Shown: positions 1-12,769 of the stretch, piece after piece
Position numbering within the stretch: position 1 is the first letter of the stretch
Layout: each line of letters starts with the position of its first letter
Assembly: GCA_903813345.2 (NCBI GenBank)
Contig: CAIIXF020000008.1
Location: 22,988,822-23,052,821 of the forward strand
Direction of reading: 5' to 3'
Length of the DNA stretch: 64,000 bases
Source of the DNA: Owenia fusiformis
Taxonomy: Eukaryota > Annelida > Polychaeta > Sabellida > Oweniidae
The notes under the pieces: generated by a model
Database searches by the model: none
Told to the model about the DNA's origin: nothing
What the model saw: the letters and a program-made list of their open reading frames with translations, nothing else
Program-made: the position numbers and the translations under genes

Positions 1-276
1 TTGTTGATATTTGTGAATTTTTTCTTTCGGAATGCACATTGCTGGATCAAAGAACATTGCCTCTTTCGAGATACACGAAAAGTGTATTGCTAATACTTGA
101 CATCGTTCGGATATTTGGATGTGATTGACGTTTTTGTTAATCTCCATTGAACCACTGTAACTTCCAACTTAATTTTTGAAAGCCAAATATGATAGTCACG
201 AATTGATATTTAAGTCACATGTTGATGCATACATCATGTATGTACATTAACTGTCAAATGCATGCCGACTTACATT

Positions 277-338
277 TATATAAATATCCACAGTTAACTC
301 AAATCATCAATTCTCGAAACGGTTTATCAAATAACCTG
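277..338 (+). promoter_or_regulatory. Possible TATA promoter and short leader exon
   Basis: A consensus TATATAAA lies at 277-284. About 55 bases further on, CCTG|GTGAGT is a good splice-donor match (GT at 339-340). This could be the core promoter and non-coding first exon of a plus-strand gene. No coding exon could be linked to it in the next 5 kb, so it may equally be chance in AT-rich DNA. Confidence 0.2.
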
Positions 339-342
339 GTGA

Positions 343-2970
343 GTTTAATGTTTCATTTTAATTTATAATTATGGTATCGGATTTGAGTATGATATTAGTC
401 GAGGCTTAAACAAAGCAATAAAATTGCGTGAAACCTTTTGTGAAAATTTGAACAATTTTTCAAGAATTCTCCTTCAAAGTGTTACCACAGTGCTCCCCGG
501 GAGTAGAAATTTCGTCTTGTGTAATCAAAATAATAGCGGGTGGTTTGAATTTTTGTTTGAGTTTATAGCCCAGCATCTATAAATTTAAAAACGTGTCGCC
601 TCATTGAGAGGTACATGCAGATTTTGGCGATCTATCATTCTAAAAGGCTAAATTTTGTGCAAAAACAGGAGTTGACACGCTTACATTTGGAATTGAAATT
701 TCCTACATAATTGTCGACTCATGTTTAAAAGTCATGAAAACAAGGTTGAACACAAAACAATGACCTAATTACTGTCTATTTAGCATGGGATCACTTAGGG
801 AAATATTATTCATGACTTAAATCGTTAACAGTTAAGTTGTATCCCAAGAAACTTATCAATTTAGAAATGCAAAATGTTCAATTTTGTTTTTCAATTATAA
901 AAATGGCACCTGTAGAGAACAACGTTTACAAAATCATTTAAAACGGAGATATTTACTTATGTAACATTCGTTGGCATGTGTCAGCGAGTAAACAAGAAGA
1001 ATATCCATATGATTCTATATCTTGTTCCCAAAGGAGTTTGTTAAGGAGCGGTATATCTTAACGTACTTTTATCATCCCGAACTCAAATATTTCGAATACT
1101 TATTTCGAGAACGCTTTGTTGAGAATGGATTCGAGATGTACTCAAAATTAATACGTTAAAATGTGTATTATCGTCTTAATAACCACCTCACAAATTATTT
1201 TGGAAATCAAAGATGTACGATTTTTGAGATTTTTATTTTCGAATGTTGACTTACTTACTTGGCTTGACTGATAAGTATGATGTTACTTTATTGACTTGAA
1301 GTACACATCATACTTATGTCCGATCATAAGTTCGAATAATAGTTTTGTTTCAAATATATGACAATATACGAGACCAATGTTAATCCTACCAGGGGGAATT
1401 GGACCTGTAGGCCTTACTATTATTTATACTCGTACATCTGTACATAATTATTTCTGTTTTGGAAAACTCGATATGAGATGTATATTTCTTAGATTTCCAA
1501 AGAATTCTACAAATATTTGCTTTTTGTTGCTTTTTTATCTTTACATCCTAATTTCAATCACCACCATCATTTTTCAAAGGAGTTACCTTGAAATATCAGA
1601 ACGTCATGCTATTCTCATACTTGTAGAACTTAATGTGACTGACATTCAGCATTCATTAAGTAGTAGAAAAATAATTTGCAACATTGGCGACAAAATGTTT
1701 CTAGTTTCCTGTTGAATGTAGAGTCTGGGGGTGGGTGCATGGGGTGAAAAACAGTGGCTAAAACAATAGTATGTCAAATTGTCATAAAATTAATTTAAAC
1801 TCAGATTTTATCCCTTTAGCCAACCACCTTCAAAAATAGATATATTTACCCGATCATTTAATTACATTTGGATTGACACAATTGATTTGAGGCATGTTTT
1901 TGGCCATTGAGTTGCCAATATCCTTCAATATGAATCACCATTGCGTGTCGCTCAGTTAATGATACAATTCTACTGTTATTCAAAATAACCTGTGCTGCGA
2001 TTGTAAAAGTGCATGGCATTGCATTGATCGATGATGAAGGTTCTGAACTGACCATGTTTAACTGGCACTGTACATGGACATTTATTCCATAACAACATGT
2101 TTTTTAAATAACCTCTATGTTTTTCGAATATTTATAGAAAAATGAATGCATTATTGTAAAAATCTTTGTTGTCAAATGCACTCTGAGACATAAGAATGTC
2201 ATCTTCAGCATGCTACCTTTAATAATGTGAAATATAAACTGTTATTGTAAATAGTTAATTACAATGAAGCAATTTCAGCAAAATATACTTACAGTGTACT
2301 TGTATTCTGATATGTGCTGTGGTCAGTTTTTCAAATACCTAAGAAACTATGACAGTACAAATTGTATAAATACAGGTTTTGTAGAAGTTAAATGAAATAA
2401 TATTCATTATTCAAACCTTTGTTGTATAAGAATAAATAATGACCCATAATATCCATCATAATCCTTTTTAATTACCCATGACACTCAGTGAATAGCAGTA
2501 AAAGTTCAATCCTGAACACATAATTTTCATTTCATTTACATATGCATCCATAAGCCTTACTTTTCAATGAATGTAATCCTGGTAATTTTTTCTGTTAATG
2601 ACTGAAAAATAACTTTTACTTTTTATTTATATGTTAAATACCAAAAATAGATCTAGGGAAAAACAACGGGTAACAGGATTTTTATTAGATATTTTCTCCA
2701 AATATTAACAAACTAATCACAATTTGATTCAGTATTACAGTATTGTATTGAATACTCAGATTATTACCCAATGAATTATCATTTTTTCGAATTCTTTAGG
2801 ATATAAAACATGTAAAAGCAGGAATTATCCTGTTTATTTGCAATACATTTTTTCTAATTATTTGCAGTAACTGAGATATAAAATATCATTTATGATTTAG
2901 ATTAAGAAAACAAAAAATGAATAATGATTTTTGCTAATTGCTCATGTTTTAGTGCACAAAGAAGACCAGT
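343..2970. other. Non-coding stretch, nothing recognised
   Basis: AT-rich sequence with only short, unrelated open frames. The longest, at 1377-1715, has no family motif and no clear splice context. I see no exon, RNA gene or mobile element here. Confidence 0.5.
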
Positions 2971-2974
2971 ATTC

Positions 2975-3160
2975 CTGTTTAATATAAAAACATGATTATG
3001 ACTCAGTTTACATGTTTAATATAAAAACATGATTATATCTCAGTTTACAGTTTTAATATAAAACATGATTATAACTCAGTTTACATGTTTAATATAAAAA
3101 CATGATTAAAACTCAGTTTACATGTTTAACATAAAAACATGATTAAAACTCAGTTTACAA
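2975..3160. repeat. 37-bp tandem repeat, five copies
   Basis: Five head-to-tail copies of a unit of about 37 bases built on TGTTTAATATAAAAACATGA followed by a CTCAGTTTACA part. Copies differ by a few substitutions and the third is one base shorter. The unit contains a near-palindrome (TGTTT...AAACA). It is non-coding. Confidence 0.85.
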
Positions 3161-3646
3161 TCTTTACAATTGAATTTCTTCTCTCAGAATTAAATAGAAA
3201 ATGTAGACTAATAAGTACAGGTACTAAATAAGATTAAATAAAATACAACTGTACAAGGGCAAGGGCTATTATTTATCACATATTTATCTACATTCAACAA
3301 TCAATTTAAGGTACTTCTTGTAACGGAAGTACAAAAAGCTGGCTATATTTGTAAAGTAATCATTACAATTAATGCTTGCCTTGGGAAATGATATTTCATT
3401 CAACTGGGATCACGGGCATCTTGGATTTCCAAGGTATGATGTTTTCATACATTGTGATTGAAAATCAAACTGGGAAACGAGCATGGATCACGGGGTGGTG
3501 ATCGAAAAGTTTTGTTAACGTCTAGCATATATGAGAATGTCGTTGTTAAAGGAAATTTCAAGATTTTCTCACAATTAATTTTTTAAACTGCTTATTTGCA
3601 AACAAAATAAACCAGCACATACAATTACAAATTCAATCACGAAATT

Positions 3647-3738
3647 CATTGTTTCCAATATTTGTTAATGAGGCAATGTCATGAATATCAAAGTCATTTA
3701 TTATTTTTGATAAGAGTAACGTTTAAATCTCAGTGAGG
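3647..3738 (+). repeat. Direct repeat, copy 1 of 2
   Basis: About 92 bases, starting CATTGTTTCCAATATTTG and running through a conserved GAGGCAATGTCATGAA block. It recurs in the same orientation at 4279-4376 with few differences. The second copy is about 630 bases away, which suggests a local duplication or two remnants of one dispersed element. Confidence 0.75.
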
Positions 3739-4278
3739 AATTAAGGCAGAATGCACCAACAAGTAACACAATACTGCAAAGGGACACTACATAGTCTATG
3801 TACTTTTTATTTTGATTAAATAAAAATTACATTGAACAATTTCAGCCTATCAAGGGATTCCCAAATCAATCCATGATGTCATATGGACCATGGAGCTGTT
3901 GGTTCAAATCTTAAATTAAAATCAATGTATCTCAGAAAGTACATGGCTTATGGTCCTGAAATTGCATCTTTGTGTTCTGATTGGCCAGAATGTGATTCGT
4001 GTGAACAACATGTAAAGATGTATTTTGACTTCAAATGTCATTCAGGATCAAAAAAGATATAAATAAATCATAAAGACAAAATAAAAAATGATTTCTAACA
4101 AAGTAGCATATAATGTTATACTTAAAACATCATTAATTCAATTTGTGTTCCATAAAATCTTATCTAATTGCTTTTCCTACGTGGATTGCTATTAAATGAA
4201 AACTTTTTTTATTGCAAGCAATAATTTTCTTCAAAGCTTGATAGTTTTTCTTTTGAATACTGGTATTTGATTAAATGT

Positions 4279-4376
4279 CATTGTTTTCAATATTTGTTAA
4301 TGAGGCAATGTCATGAATGTCAATGTCATTTATTATTTTTGATAAGAGTAACGTTAAAACTCTAAATTTCAGTGAG
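4279..4376 (+). repeat. Direct repeat, copy 2 of 2
   Basis: Partner of the repeat at 3647-3738, same orientation, with a small insertion near the right end. The DNA from here to 5212 is otherwise non-coding. Part of 4540-4700 resembles the dispersed family also seen at 13440-13735 and 28058-29560 (family D), recognisable from the 'gaagcaag' and 'gatgattttcaaaaa' blocks. Confidence 0.7.
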
Positions 4377-5212
4377 AAATTAAGGTTTTTGAGAAATGAC
4401 ATGGGACAATACAAAAAAGACGATACAGATATGAGATCACAATTTTTGTCAAAGTTGCTCCCTTAAAGGGGGGATTAAGCTCTTACTAGACGACGTATAG
4501 ACAATATGATGCAGGTCTTTTGCAATTAAACTGACCTAAACAATTATAAAAGCAACTTTTTGACCTTTTGAACATCAATGATTGTCAACCAAAGGTCAAA
4601 TTTCAAACATAAGGTCAGATTTTAACTCCTGAGAACTTTTAGATGATTTTCAAAAATTTGATCAATTTGAAGCAAGCTGTTACATTCAAAATGGCAGATT
4701 TATCAAGAAATTCAAAACGACTGCCATGTAGTTTAGCCAATCCAGAAACTAATGATATTTTGATACTAGTCTACTCTTGCATCTGTAAACATTTCAACTT
4801 GAACAGGTAAGCAGTTTTCCTGGAATTTTTATGACAAGATTTGATGTGGCACCCACCCACAGTGTCCACGCCCATTAGCCAAAGATGACGGCAATATAGC
4901 ACTTTTTAAACTGCAATAAAAATGTGTGAGAACTTGAAAAGTTGTTTCTTTTCAGATTCAACTAAATAAATATGAGATCAAAATATTGCAACATATTATT
5001 GGATATTTTGTGATTCTAGGACACAATTAACACCAAACAGAACAGCGTTGCTTTGGAAAGAGTTGATCGATCTCAGCAGGTTCCTGTGTGAACCAAAGTT
5101 CATACATTCTGACATAACCTACATATAGAATATTCAAACACAATACTTGAATTATTTATAAAATCATTATCTAATTCAAATCACATTAGATTACATTAAC
5201 TATTTCATCAGC

Positions 5213-8200
5213 TCACATCACTTGACAGGCAGAATCAACAATTGTCTTTACATATTTGGACAACTGGTTAAATGATTCCATATAGAAAATGTTATCATCT
5301 CCATCTCCAGTCGCTATAGCCCGCCATTCGTCCTGTCCAGCTAGACCTTGTAGTTTAATGTTTGGCAAAGCAATAACAAATGATATTATTCCAGCCGCTT
5401 GGTTGAGCTTAGCTTCACGAAGAGTCTCCTCTTTCATATCATTCGGCCATGTTTCTCCATCAGTGATAACAATCATGACTTTCTATAATATTACAAAATA
5501 CTACCATTGGTACTTGTCCAACACAGGGAGGTACTTTCATTTAAAATACCAGCCATTTTGTTCAATTTATTTTTCAAATACATGTATATGTCTGCATAAC
5601 AGGTAATTAATCATAAAACCATCATATTTCTAATATATAATCCATTAGATTTTATTTACTCCAAAATTTGAGAGTATACCAGGGTGTTCTTGACATACAT
5701 TAGGTAGACCACAGTTATGTATGTTTATCATACTTACTGTTCTATCAGGCCTTAGGCCATTATCTTCATGGAAATATTCTTCCCTGGCATTTTTCAGTGC
5801 AAGCCAAGTTGAAGTACCACACTCGCTTTGTGGCACATCTAATTGCATCTCATCTACAGCTTTGAGGAGCTGGAACACATACGAGTAGTATATTATTATT
5901 ATTTTATTTACTTGGTGGCACACCTCAAAAGGGTACTATACATATATAAAACATTTTACAATCAATCTTTCAATTTGATATAAACTTTGTTTAAAAATCT
6001 CTTGGTAAGAGAATCAAATTTAAAACCAATTTCATGCCCATAATTCAAAAATACAATTAATTTTGGTCACCCATAATGGATATCTTTAAAACCCCTGAAG
6101 GAATTACTTATCTTTCTTGCACATTACTTTATCTTTCTTGCACATCAAGAACGAGGAGAGGAGAATATGTATATATATTGCAAACCTTGATGACATCATT
6201 TTGGGGTTATCAAATGACTTAAAAGCAAAGGAATTTGAGATTAAAGGGACACTACAGAAAGGTACACATGATTCTAAATGGATTGACTGTGCCTATGAGA
6301 TTCTCCTTAACAACATAAGTGTAACCAGGCTGGACTAAAATGGATTCATGATCATATTGCTGAATTCATGAAAGATGTACCAGACAGAGTACTAACATTA
6401 CAAGCAGATATACAACATGTTGTTTAAAGGTGTAGCTTGTACTTCACTCACGTAATATGTGATGGACGCAATTGTCTGCACTTCAAGATTTTCTTTAAGA
6501 CCTAAGAAGTGACTTTCACTTAGTCTAAGTAGATCTATACAATCGCAATCACAAATAAGCACCTTTTCAGGAAATCCTGGAGTGAGGTTTGTGAAGTGGA
6601 GTGAGCTTATTTTCAATGACATTGTCTATTTCTTAAGGTAGTCCATTTCATCCCCTCCAAGACAAGTAAAATACAGAAATATGAAAACTTACATTTTTTT
6701 TCCTAGGGTATGAATTTAAATGTGCTACTGGAATAACTGACTTGGCGAAGGTAAGGATGCCCACTTGTGTAAGGACGGATCTGATTGGTAGAGATCTAAC
6801 GGCTCGCCATATGAACTTTTGCACTTTTTTCTTATCAGCCATTGTAATACTGCAGGATATGTCCACATTGAATACGAGTTCTATTCCACAAATTTTGACA
6901 TCAATAGGTACTAAAATAAAAACAAAAATTGGAATGTGGATGTTTGGAATGAAAATAGGTAAAAGAAAAAAATTTAACAATTCAAATCAAAATAATTCAA
7001 AGCGATATATAATAACATTATTTTAATTATCAACATGCATACAATATGAATTTCTTTAGCACATAATACGTATAGATCCTCTTTTAACTATGCACACTTT
7101 TCTAATAATTAAGGTCTCTATCCTCTATTCCACGTTTTCATTTGCGTGAAGGAACACAGTTTCAATACACAATATGAAACAGTCATGAGGAAATGTATTG
7201 ATGAACTTCATTAAAAGTAAACTTACATATTCCTTTATCTGCCAGACTCCGCTTACATAGTTGACTTGGTTGTGTGCAGGGATTAGAACTTGATCCTCTC
7301 CCCTTGAAGTCGTACCTTTAGTTTAAACAAAGTTGATTTTGATGATATGCATGTATTCCATATGATGAATTACTACCAAGTGTAACTTGAGATGAAAATA
7401 TGTAAGTTTGACAACTATATTTATCATCGATTATAAAACTGGAAGTGTGTTCTGTGACATCCGTGTGTGAATATTTCAATTATTCAGATTTTGCCATGGA
7501 TTTGATTTTAAATGCTTCTAAATGATCTTCTAATGCTTACTATGATTTCTATTAGTAATGTTTTGACTTTCCTGCTTCATAACATTATCAACATTTACTC
7601 GACTCAAAATTTCACTTCTAATCTATTGTAATAAAGAGGAGCTGAAAGTTGTCATATACAACTTTCAATCCTCAGTCTTAATATGGCTTTTCAAGGTTCA
7701 ATAGCCGAGTCTGAATGGACCTCCATGCATATAGTATATAAAAATATAATCATCAGAGAAGGTTTTAAACTATGAAATCGAATTTTGAACCATTTTATCG
7801 GCTGTATTTTACAATGTGCCTTTAAAGGATATATCCTAAGTCAAGAGTAATTTCAGACCTGCCAGTATAAATTTTTGTTACCTTTCTACAATTAATATTG
7901 CCAGTAGTTACATTTAGCCCACATGTATGGCATTATTTTTGCTTCTTTATTCATTAAATTCAAATATATTCGATATATGAAATATTTATATTCGCTAAAT
8001 CATTTTTCCATTCGGTAAAAACGTTTATTTGTTTGTTACAGCAAATTAAGTTTTCAAAATAGCCAATTGCTTAATACTATGTGCATTAAATTACATATTT
8101 CATTCGTTAAATGATATTTTTTGCGTAAATTGTTATGGTATTCCTTAAGAGTAACACATTATATGCACAATATTGAATTTCTATTTGAACCCTACCGAAA

Positions 8201-11200
8201 TAAGTTTGCCTATATTTACCAAATGGTTTATTTTTCTATGACATAGTTAATGCATTTTACCGAAAGCTAATTTGCTATTTACCGAATGCAATAAAGTAAT
8301 ATTCGATAACTTGCGTTGTTGTTCGATATTTTGTCACGTGACTTCGAGATTTGCAAAATGGCCGCGCAGCTATTCTACATAGTACAAATATATCACGTGA
8401 TTGAAAGTCTCGTAAATTATCGAAAAATAACGAAATTTATCGAATGTGGCATTCGGTATTTACCGAATATAAATAAGTTAAATACCGAATGTACAAATAA
8501 TTAATTGAATTATACGTGCGTTAAGGAAAACAAATTTGCTGCATCACACAAATACATGTATAAATATAAAATGTAAATTGTCAATACAAAGAACAAGTGA
8601 AACTATTTAGCGAATATAAATTGTATAGATTATTACATTTGATAAAATAAAAAAACATTCGATAGATTGGGTAAAGGTTTGGTAAATTGTTTGTTTCATT
8701 TGGTATTTATGGAATATTAATGTACCGAATAAAGAAGCAGTTTAAACACCATACACATGGTTCTATCCCTATATTTTGATTTAACCCATGCTCTTTTATG
8801 ATGTGTTTTATGATTTTGTAGTACCAAAAACAAAAGTTGGAAAGCCATCTTAGTCAGACTTAATCTTAAATCTATTTTTACAAGTTTTTAGTTTTTTTCT
8901 ATATTTTGCGTAAACAGGAGGGTGTTTTTATATGGGTGGACTGACTTTTTCATTTCAGCCCTTAGCACAGGATTTTTTCTGTGTTTTCATTTACAATCAA
9001 TTTATCATGCCAAGAATCATTATTTCTGTCAATTTCATGGAAATCACTCCACTATGTTTGAAATCAATTCAAAGGATTGGTATCGATATGGTGAACTTTT
9101 TGAACACACGTTCGTTTATAAATCAGTTATCAAAAAATTCTAGAAATTTTACACATTGTCAATTTAATGGTCATCTTTTGAATGGTAACAATATATTGTT
9201 TTAGAAAACACATCAATCATTATAGTTCTTGGTATCATATGTTTAGAATGAAATGAAACATCTTTCCGAACCTCATTGGAACAAAACGACATAAACACAA
9301 CATGTTTATAAAAAAACAGTTATATAAAATATTTCTAAATAATTTTTGAATTAAATTGTTGTCAATCAGTCAACATTACATAAAGTACCGTGTTTTTTTA
9401 CAGAATGTTTTCAATAATTGGTTTATGAGAAAAACATTGATAAATTCAGTTCATCATATCGATACCTATCCTTTAGTCATTTTTCAAATTGAGCTCCCTT
9501 ATAAAAATCGAGTTTTCAAACTTATATTTTGAAATTCTTAGCAGTGAAAAATTGCATGATGGGAAGTTACTTAATGTTATGGTTCTCAAATTCAAAACAA
9601 AAAAAGAATGAAGAAAAATTGCCAAGGAGAAGTTAGTATAAAGAGTTTGTGCGCTACTAATGGAACATATGATCTTTGAAATGCTGTTTTCTGTGCGACT
9701 CGTTTTTTTGCTCCAACATTTACACAAAACAAACTTTGTATTGATGTGTGTGAGTAACACATTTTTATGAGCTTTGCTCTTTTTTCTTCTTATTAGCTTT
9801 TCAAAGTGGATCTTTCAAGGCAAAATCAGACCAAAATCGTTTCAATTTGAGCAAAATCTCTATAATTCCTTATTTTCAGAATTTCTTTTTCCATACAGTT
9901 TTAATTTTTTCTAGTACCGTTGTAATTTGTTATTTGGGATATCTATGCATTTTGCACTTTGAGTCTTTAGGTATTTAGAAGAATGGAGGGAGAGTGTTAA
10001 GTATTGGCTTTGTATAAAAAAAACTCCTACCTCGCATCCATCTACCCATGTACGTGGGACATGATACAGTCTTTGAAGGGTTCAATTTTAAAGGTTATTA
10101 AGAAGATTATTAGAATCATTATTAGATTTTTAGAAGTTATTAAACCTTAGTTTATGTTGAATTATAGATGCATTAATGTACCCATATGCCTTTATTTATG
10201 GATATATCAACTGTCTAGCCATAAAATAAAGCCGGAATTGCAATAATGTTAAAGGAATTTGGGTGAGACAAGTGACAAAATATTGCTTCTTGGACGAGAT
10301 CAAATTTGACATGTTCTTTAACCTACCTATTTTGCAATTTAATTAACAATCAACGCAAGTATACATACCATATTTAAGCAGATATTGGACAAATTCAAAA
10401 ACATAATTTTTGATTGATCGATTATAAAACCTGAAGTGTGTTCTGTGACGTACGTGTGTGAATATTTCAATTATTCAGATTTTGCTGTGGATTCGATTTT
10501 AAATGCTTCTAAATGATCTTCTAATGCTTACTATGATTTCTATTAGTAATGTTTTGACTTTCCTGCTTCATATAAAGAACATTATCAACATTTACTCTAT
10601 AATTAAGCATAGAATGAGAATGAGTAATAATCTTTAAAAAATTAAATATTGCACCCTTCAAATGGACTGTGTCAAGAATTTCTGCAATTCCGGCTTTATT
10701 TCATGACGTGACAGATGACAAAATCATAAATAAAGGCATATGGGTGGATTAATTCATCTATAATTCATCGTAAACTGATTTAATAACTTCTTAAAAAATT
10801 GAACCCTTCAAAGACTGTACCATGTCCCATGTACTTGGGTAGGTGGGTACGAGGTATGAGGTTTTTATACAACGCCTAAAATATTGGAACCAATCATTCC
10901 AAAACGTACCTTTGTTTTGAAAAAGAATTGAGATATCTGCATATTAGATATAGAAGCTTTAGAAGATTTGAGATGCAAAATGCTCAAATGCCTTAGAAAC
11001 AAAAATATTGAACATTTTTGCAATATAAAATTAAAAATTAAAGGATTATCCTGAAATAAGTCAGACCTTGTGGTGGTGATCTAATAAACCAGGGGGCATT
11101 AATAAGAAATTTGTTAAGTTAGGAATTTGTAAAGTCCATTGTTCAAGTTTCTGTAAATGACCCCCAGGTAGCTAAATTAGTTTTTTGTACCACTTACCTT

Positions 11201-12769
11201 CTCTTAAACATCAGACTGACTTGCTTGCCATCAGCACATTCCTTCTGTTCATATTTCTTGTCAACACATTCCATGTAATGGCAGTTGTCAGGTTCAAAAT
11301 CATCATCCTCTACATCATAGATGTAGCGAAAGTCAAATGGGTTGCACTCCCCTATAAAAACAATCTCATATGTTTTAAATCTCCATATAATTTATATCAG
11401 ACACTTCATGGATGAAGTGGAAATCATTGACTTTGCACTTCCCTAAGAATATAATCTCAAATGAGTATTTGAGAAATTGCCTTCTACTTTGTAGTACTTG
11501 CGCAAATTGAAAAAAATCACATATCAAGAAAAAAATGGCAACTCCACAAAGCAGCAAAACCCAATTCAAACAAATATTATTATAATAATAAAATAACTCT
11601 AATATTTTCAATTTGAGTATTCCATAGCCATACTTTGAAAAGTTCTTTAATTACTGCAAATACCAATTCTAAAGAGATTTTTTCTTGCACTATAAGAAAA
11701 TTTCCAGTTTTCCTATATCAAAAATGTTTTCTGTTTCCAAGCATTGTAAAACTTAAAGGAGAACTGTATATTAGCAGCTGAGGGTGAAAATATTCTATCA
11801 TTTTCTAAAATGATTTTCAACCAGTATAATATATAACTTAGCAATACATCATCTCAAAGTTTTTCATCAAACACCCTGAGACTCTTTTCAACTTACTAAA
11901 AGCAGCATCTCGGGCTTCATCTGTGATGTGGAATCTCTCATTCTTGAAAACATGGAGAAATTTGTTCCGAAAAGTCTTCTTTTTTGCTCCTTTTTTCTTT
12001 TTAGGCTCATCTTCTTCAGATAGGACATAGACAAACACACAGAGTGTCAGCACAAGAATATGCTTCAAATCCTGGAAAAGAGCACAACTCCATGCCAAAT
12101 GGTATCCAAAAGATTTTAGCCTATCAATAATGCAACCAATATAATGATAATAATGATACCAGAATGGGATTAACATGCTACAGAACCTTACAGAAGATCA
12201 GTGGTAAATGTGTCCAAAGAATTAAAAAAGAATTGAATGAACTGTGACTGTTTTGGAACCATGATTTTTCTAAATACAAATGTATTACTGGAAAAAAGGA
12301 ACTAAACCCTACAGTACATTTTACTCCATACAATATAAAAGTGGGGTAGCACAATAGCAGATAAAATCATGGGTCTTTAATCCTTTGGATATAACCTATA
12401 GGAACTGTTATTATATTAAGGAGACAGTGATCTACATGCATAATAGAAATTATTATAATAGAAAGCTTGCTATAGAGATAGGAATATGTTTTGGTCGGGC
12501 TAGAATATATGAAGAAAACTGAAATGTTGCTTTATTTCTCAATTCATCAAATACAAGAGAATACAAGACCCCAACATCAAGCACAAGCATATCCAAAACT
12601 TGTTCCACTAAATCCACCTTAAATGTACCATATTCATCAAAAGCATATGTGTCATCAAACAAATTACATATAAATAATTTAAATGAAGATACTGTTTATT
12701 ATGCAACCAATCATTACACAATCAAACATATTTATACTGGGTATTTAGTATAAATAGAAAACTTACCAT
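5213..12769 (-). CDS. Secreted VWA protein with chitin-binding-like Cys region
   Basis: Complete seven-exon gene; the joined CDS is 1041 bp, 346 residues. Coding exons: 12767-12769, 11897-12071, 11198-11351, 7227-7315, 6693-6910, 5738-5869, 5213-5482. All introns are GT-AG and phases agree. Exon 1 contributes only the ATG. Residues 2-19 form a hydrophobic signal peptide, followed by a Lys-rich stretch (EPKKKKGAKKK). A Cys-rich region has Cys 62, 83, 88, 98, 124 and 131; the CHYMECVDKKYEQKECADG spacing resembles a type-2 chitin-binding (peritrophin-A) domain. A von Willebrand A domain covers about 150-346 with a complete MIDAS: D157-x-S159-x-S161, T232 and D265 (ITDGE). VWA domains bind metal-dependent protein ligands, and VWA plus chitin-binding modules recur in mollusc shell-matrix proteins such as Pif, though there the VWA comes first. 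An extracellular matrix role is inferred. No family symbol is justified. Confidence 0.85.
7415..7605 (+). repeat. Intronic repeat shared with 10425-10585
   Basis: About 185 bases in intron 3 of the VWA gene closely match 10425-10585 in the same intron and orientation, for example the shared block AATGATCTTCTAATGCTTAC. The other copy sits in the loop of the inverted-repeat element at 10001-10884, so this is probably a deletion remnant of the same element family. Confidence 0.75.
7940..8739. mobile_element. 800-bp AT-rich element with 13-bp TIRs
   Basis: Perfect 13-base inverted ends, TGCTTCTTTATTC at 7940-7952 and its complement at 8727-8739, enclose an unusual interior packed with ATTCG, CGAAT, TTCGGTA and TACCGAA words. 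It has no transposase and no obvious target duplication. It is probably a non-autonomous DNA element inside intron 3 of the VWA gene. The open frames inside are not protein-like. Confidence 0.55.
10001..10884. mobile_element. MITE/foldback element with ~200-bp inverted arms
   Basis: The left arm (10001-10242) and right arm (10683-10884) are inverted copies. Both carry TTTGAAGGGTTCAATTTTA-like and GCCGGAATTGCA blocks, and the outer ends read TTGGCTTTGTATAAA and its approximate complement. The 440-bp loop holds the segment also found at 7415-7605. It is non-coding and lies in intron 3 of the VWA gene. Superfamily unknown. Confidence 0.7.

Noticed and set aside
1377-1715. 112-codon plus-strand ORF
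   Set aside because: No family motif, no convincing splice context, and AT-rich composition like the flanks.
6398-6622. 74-codon minus-strand ORF between VWA exons 5 and 6
   Set aside because: Exons 5 and 6 join in phase 0 without it and keep the VWA fold continuous; the ORF has no VWA similarity.
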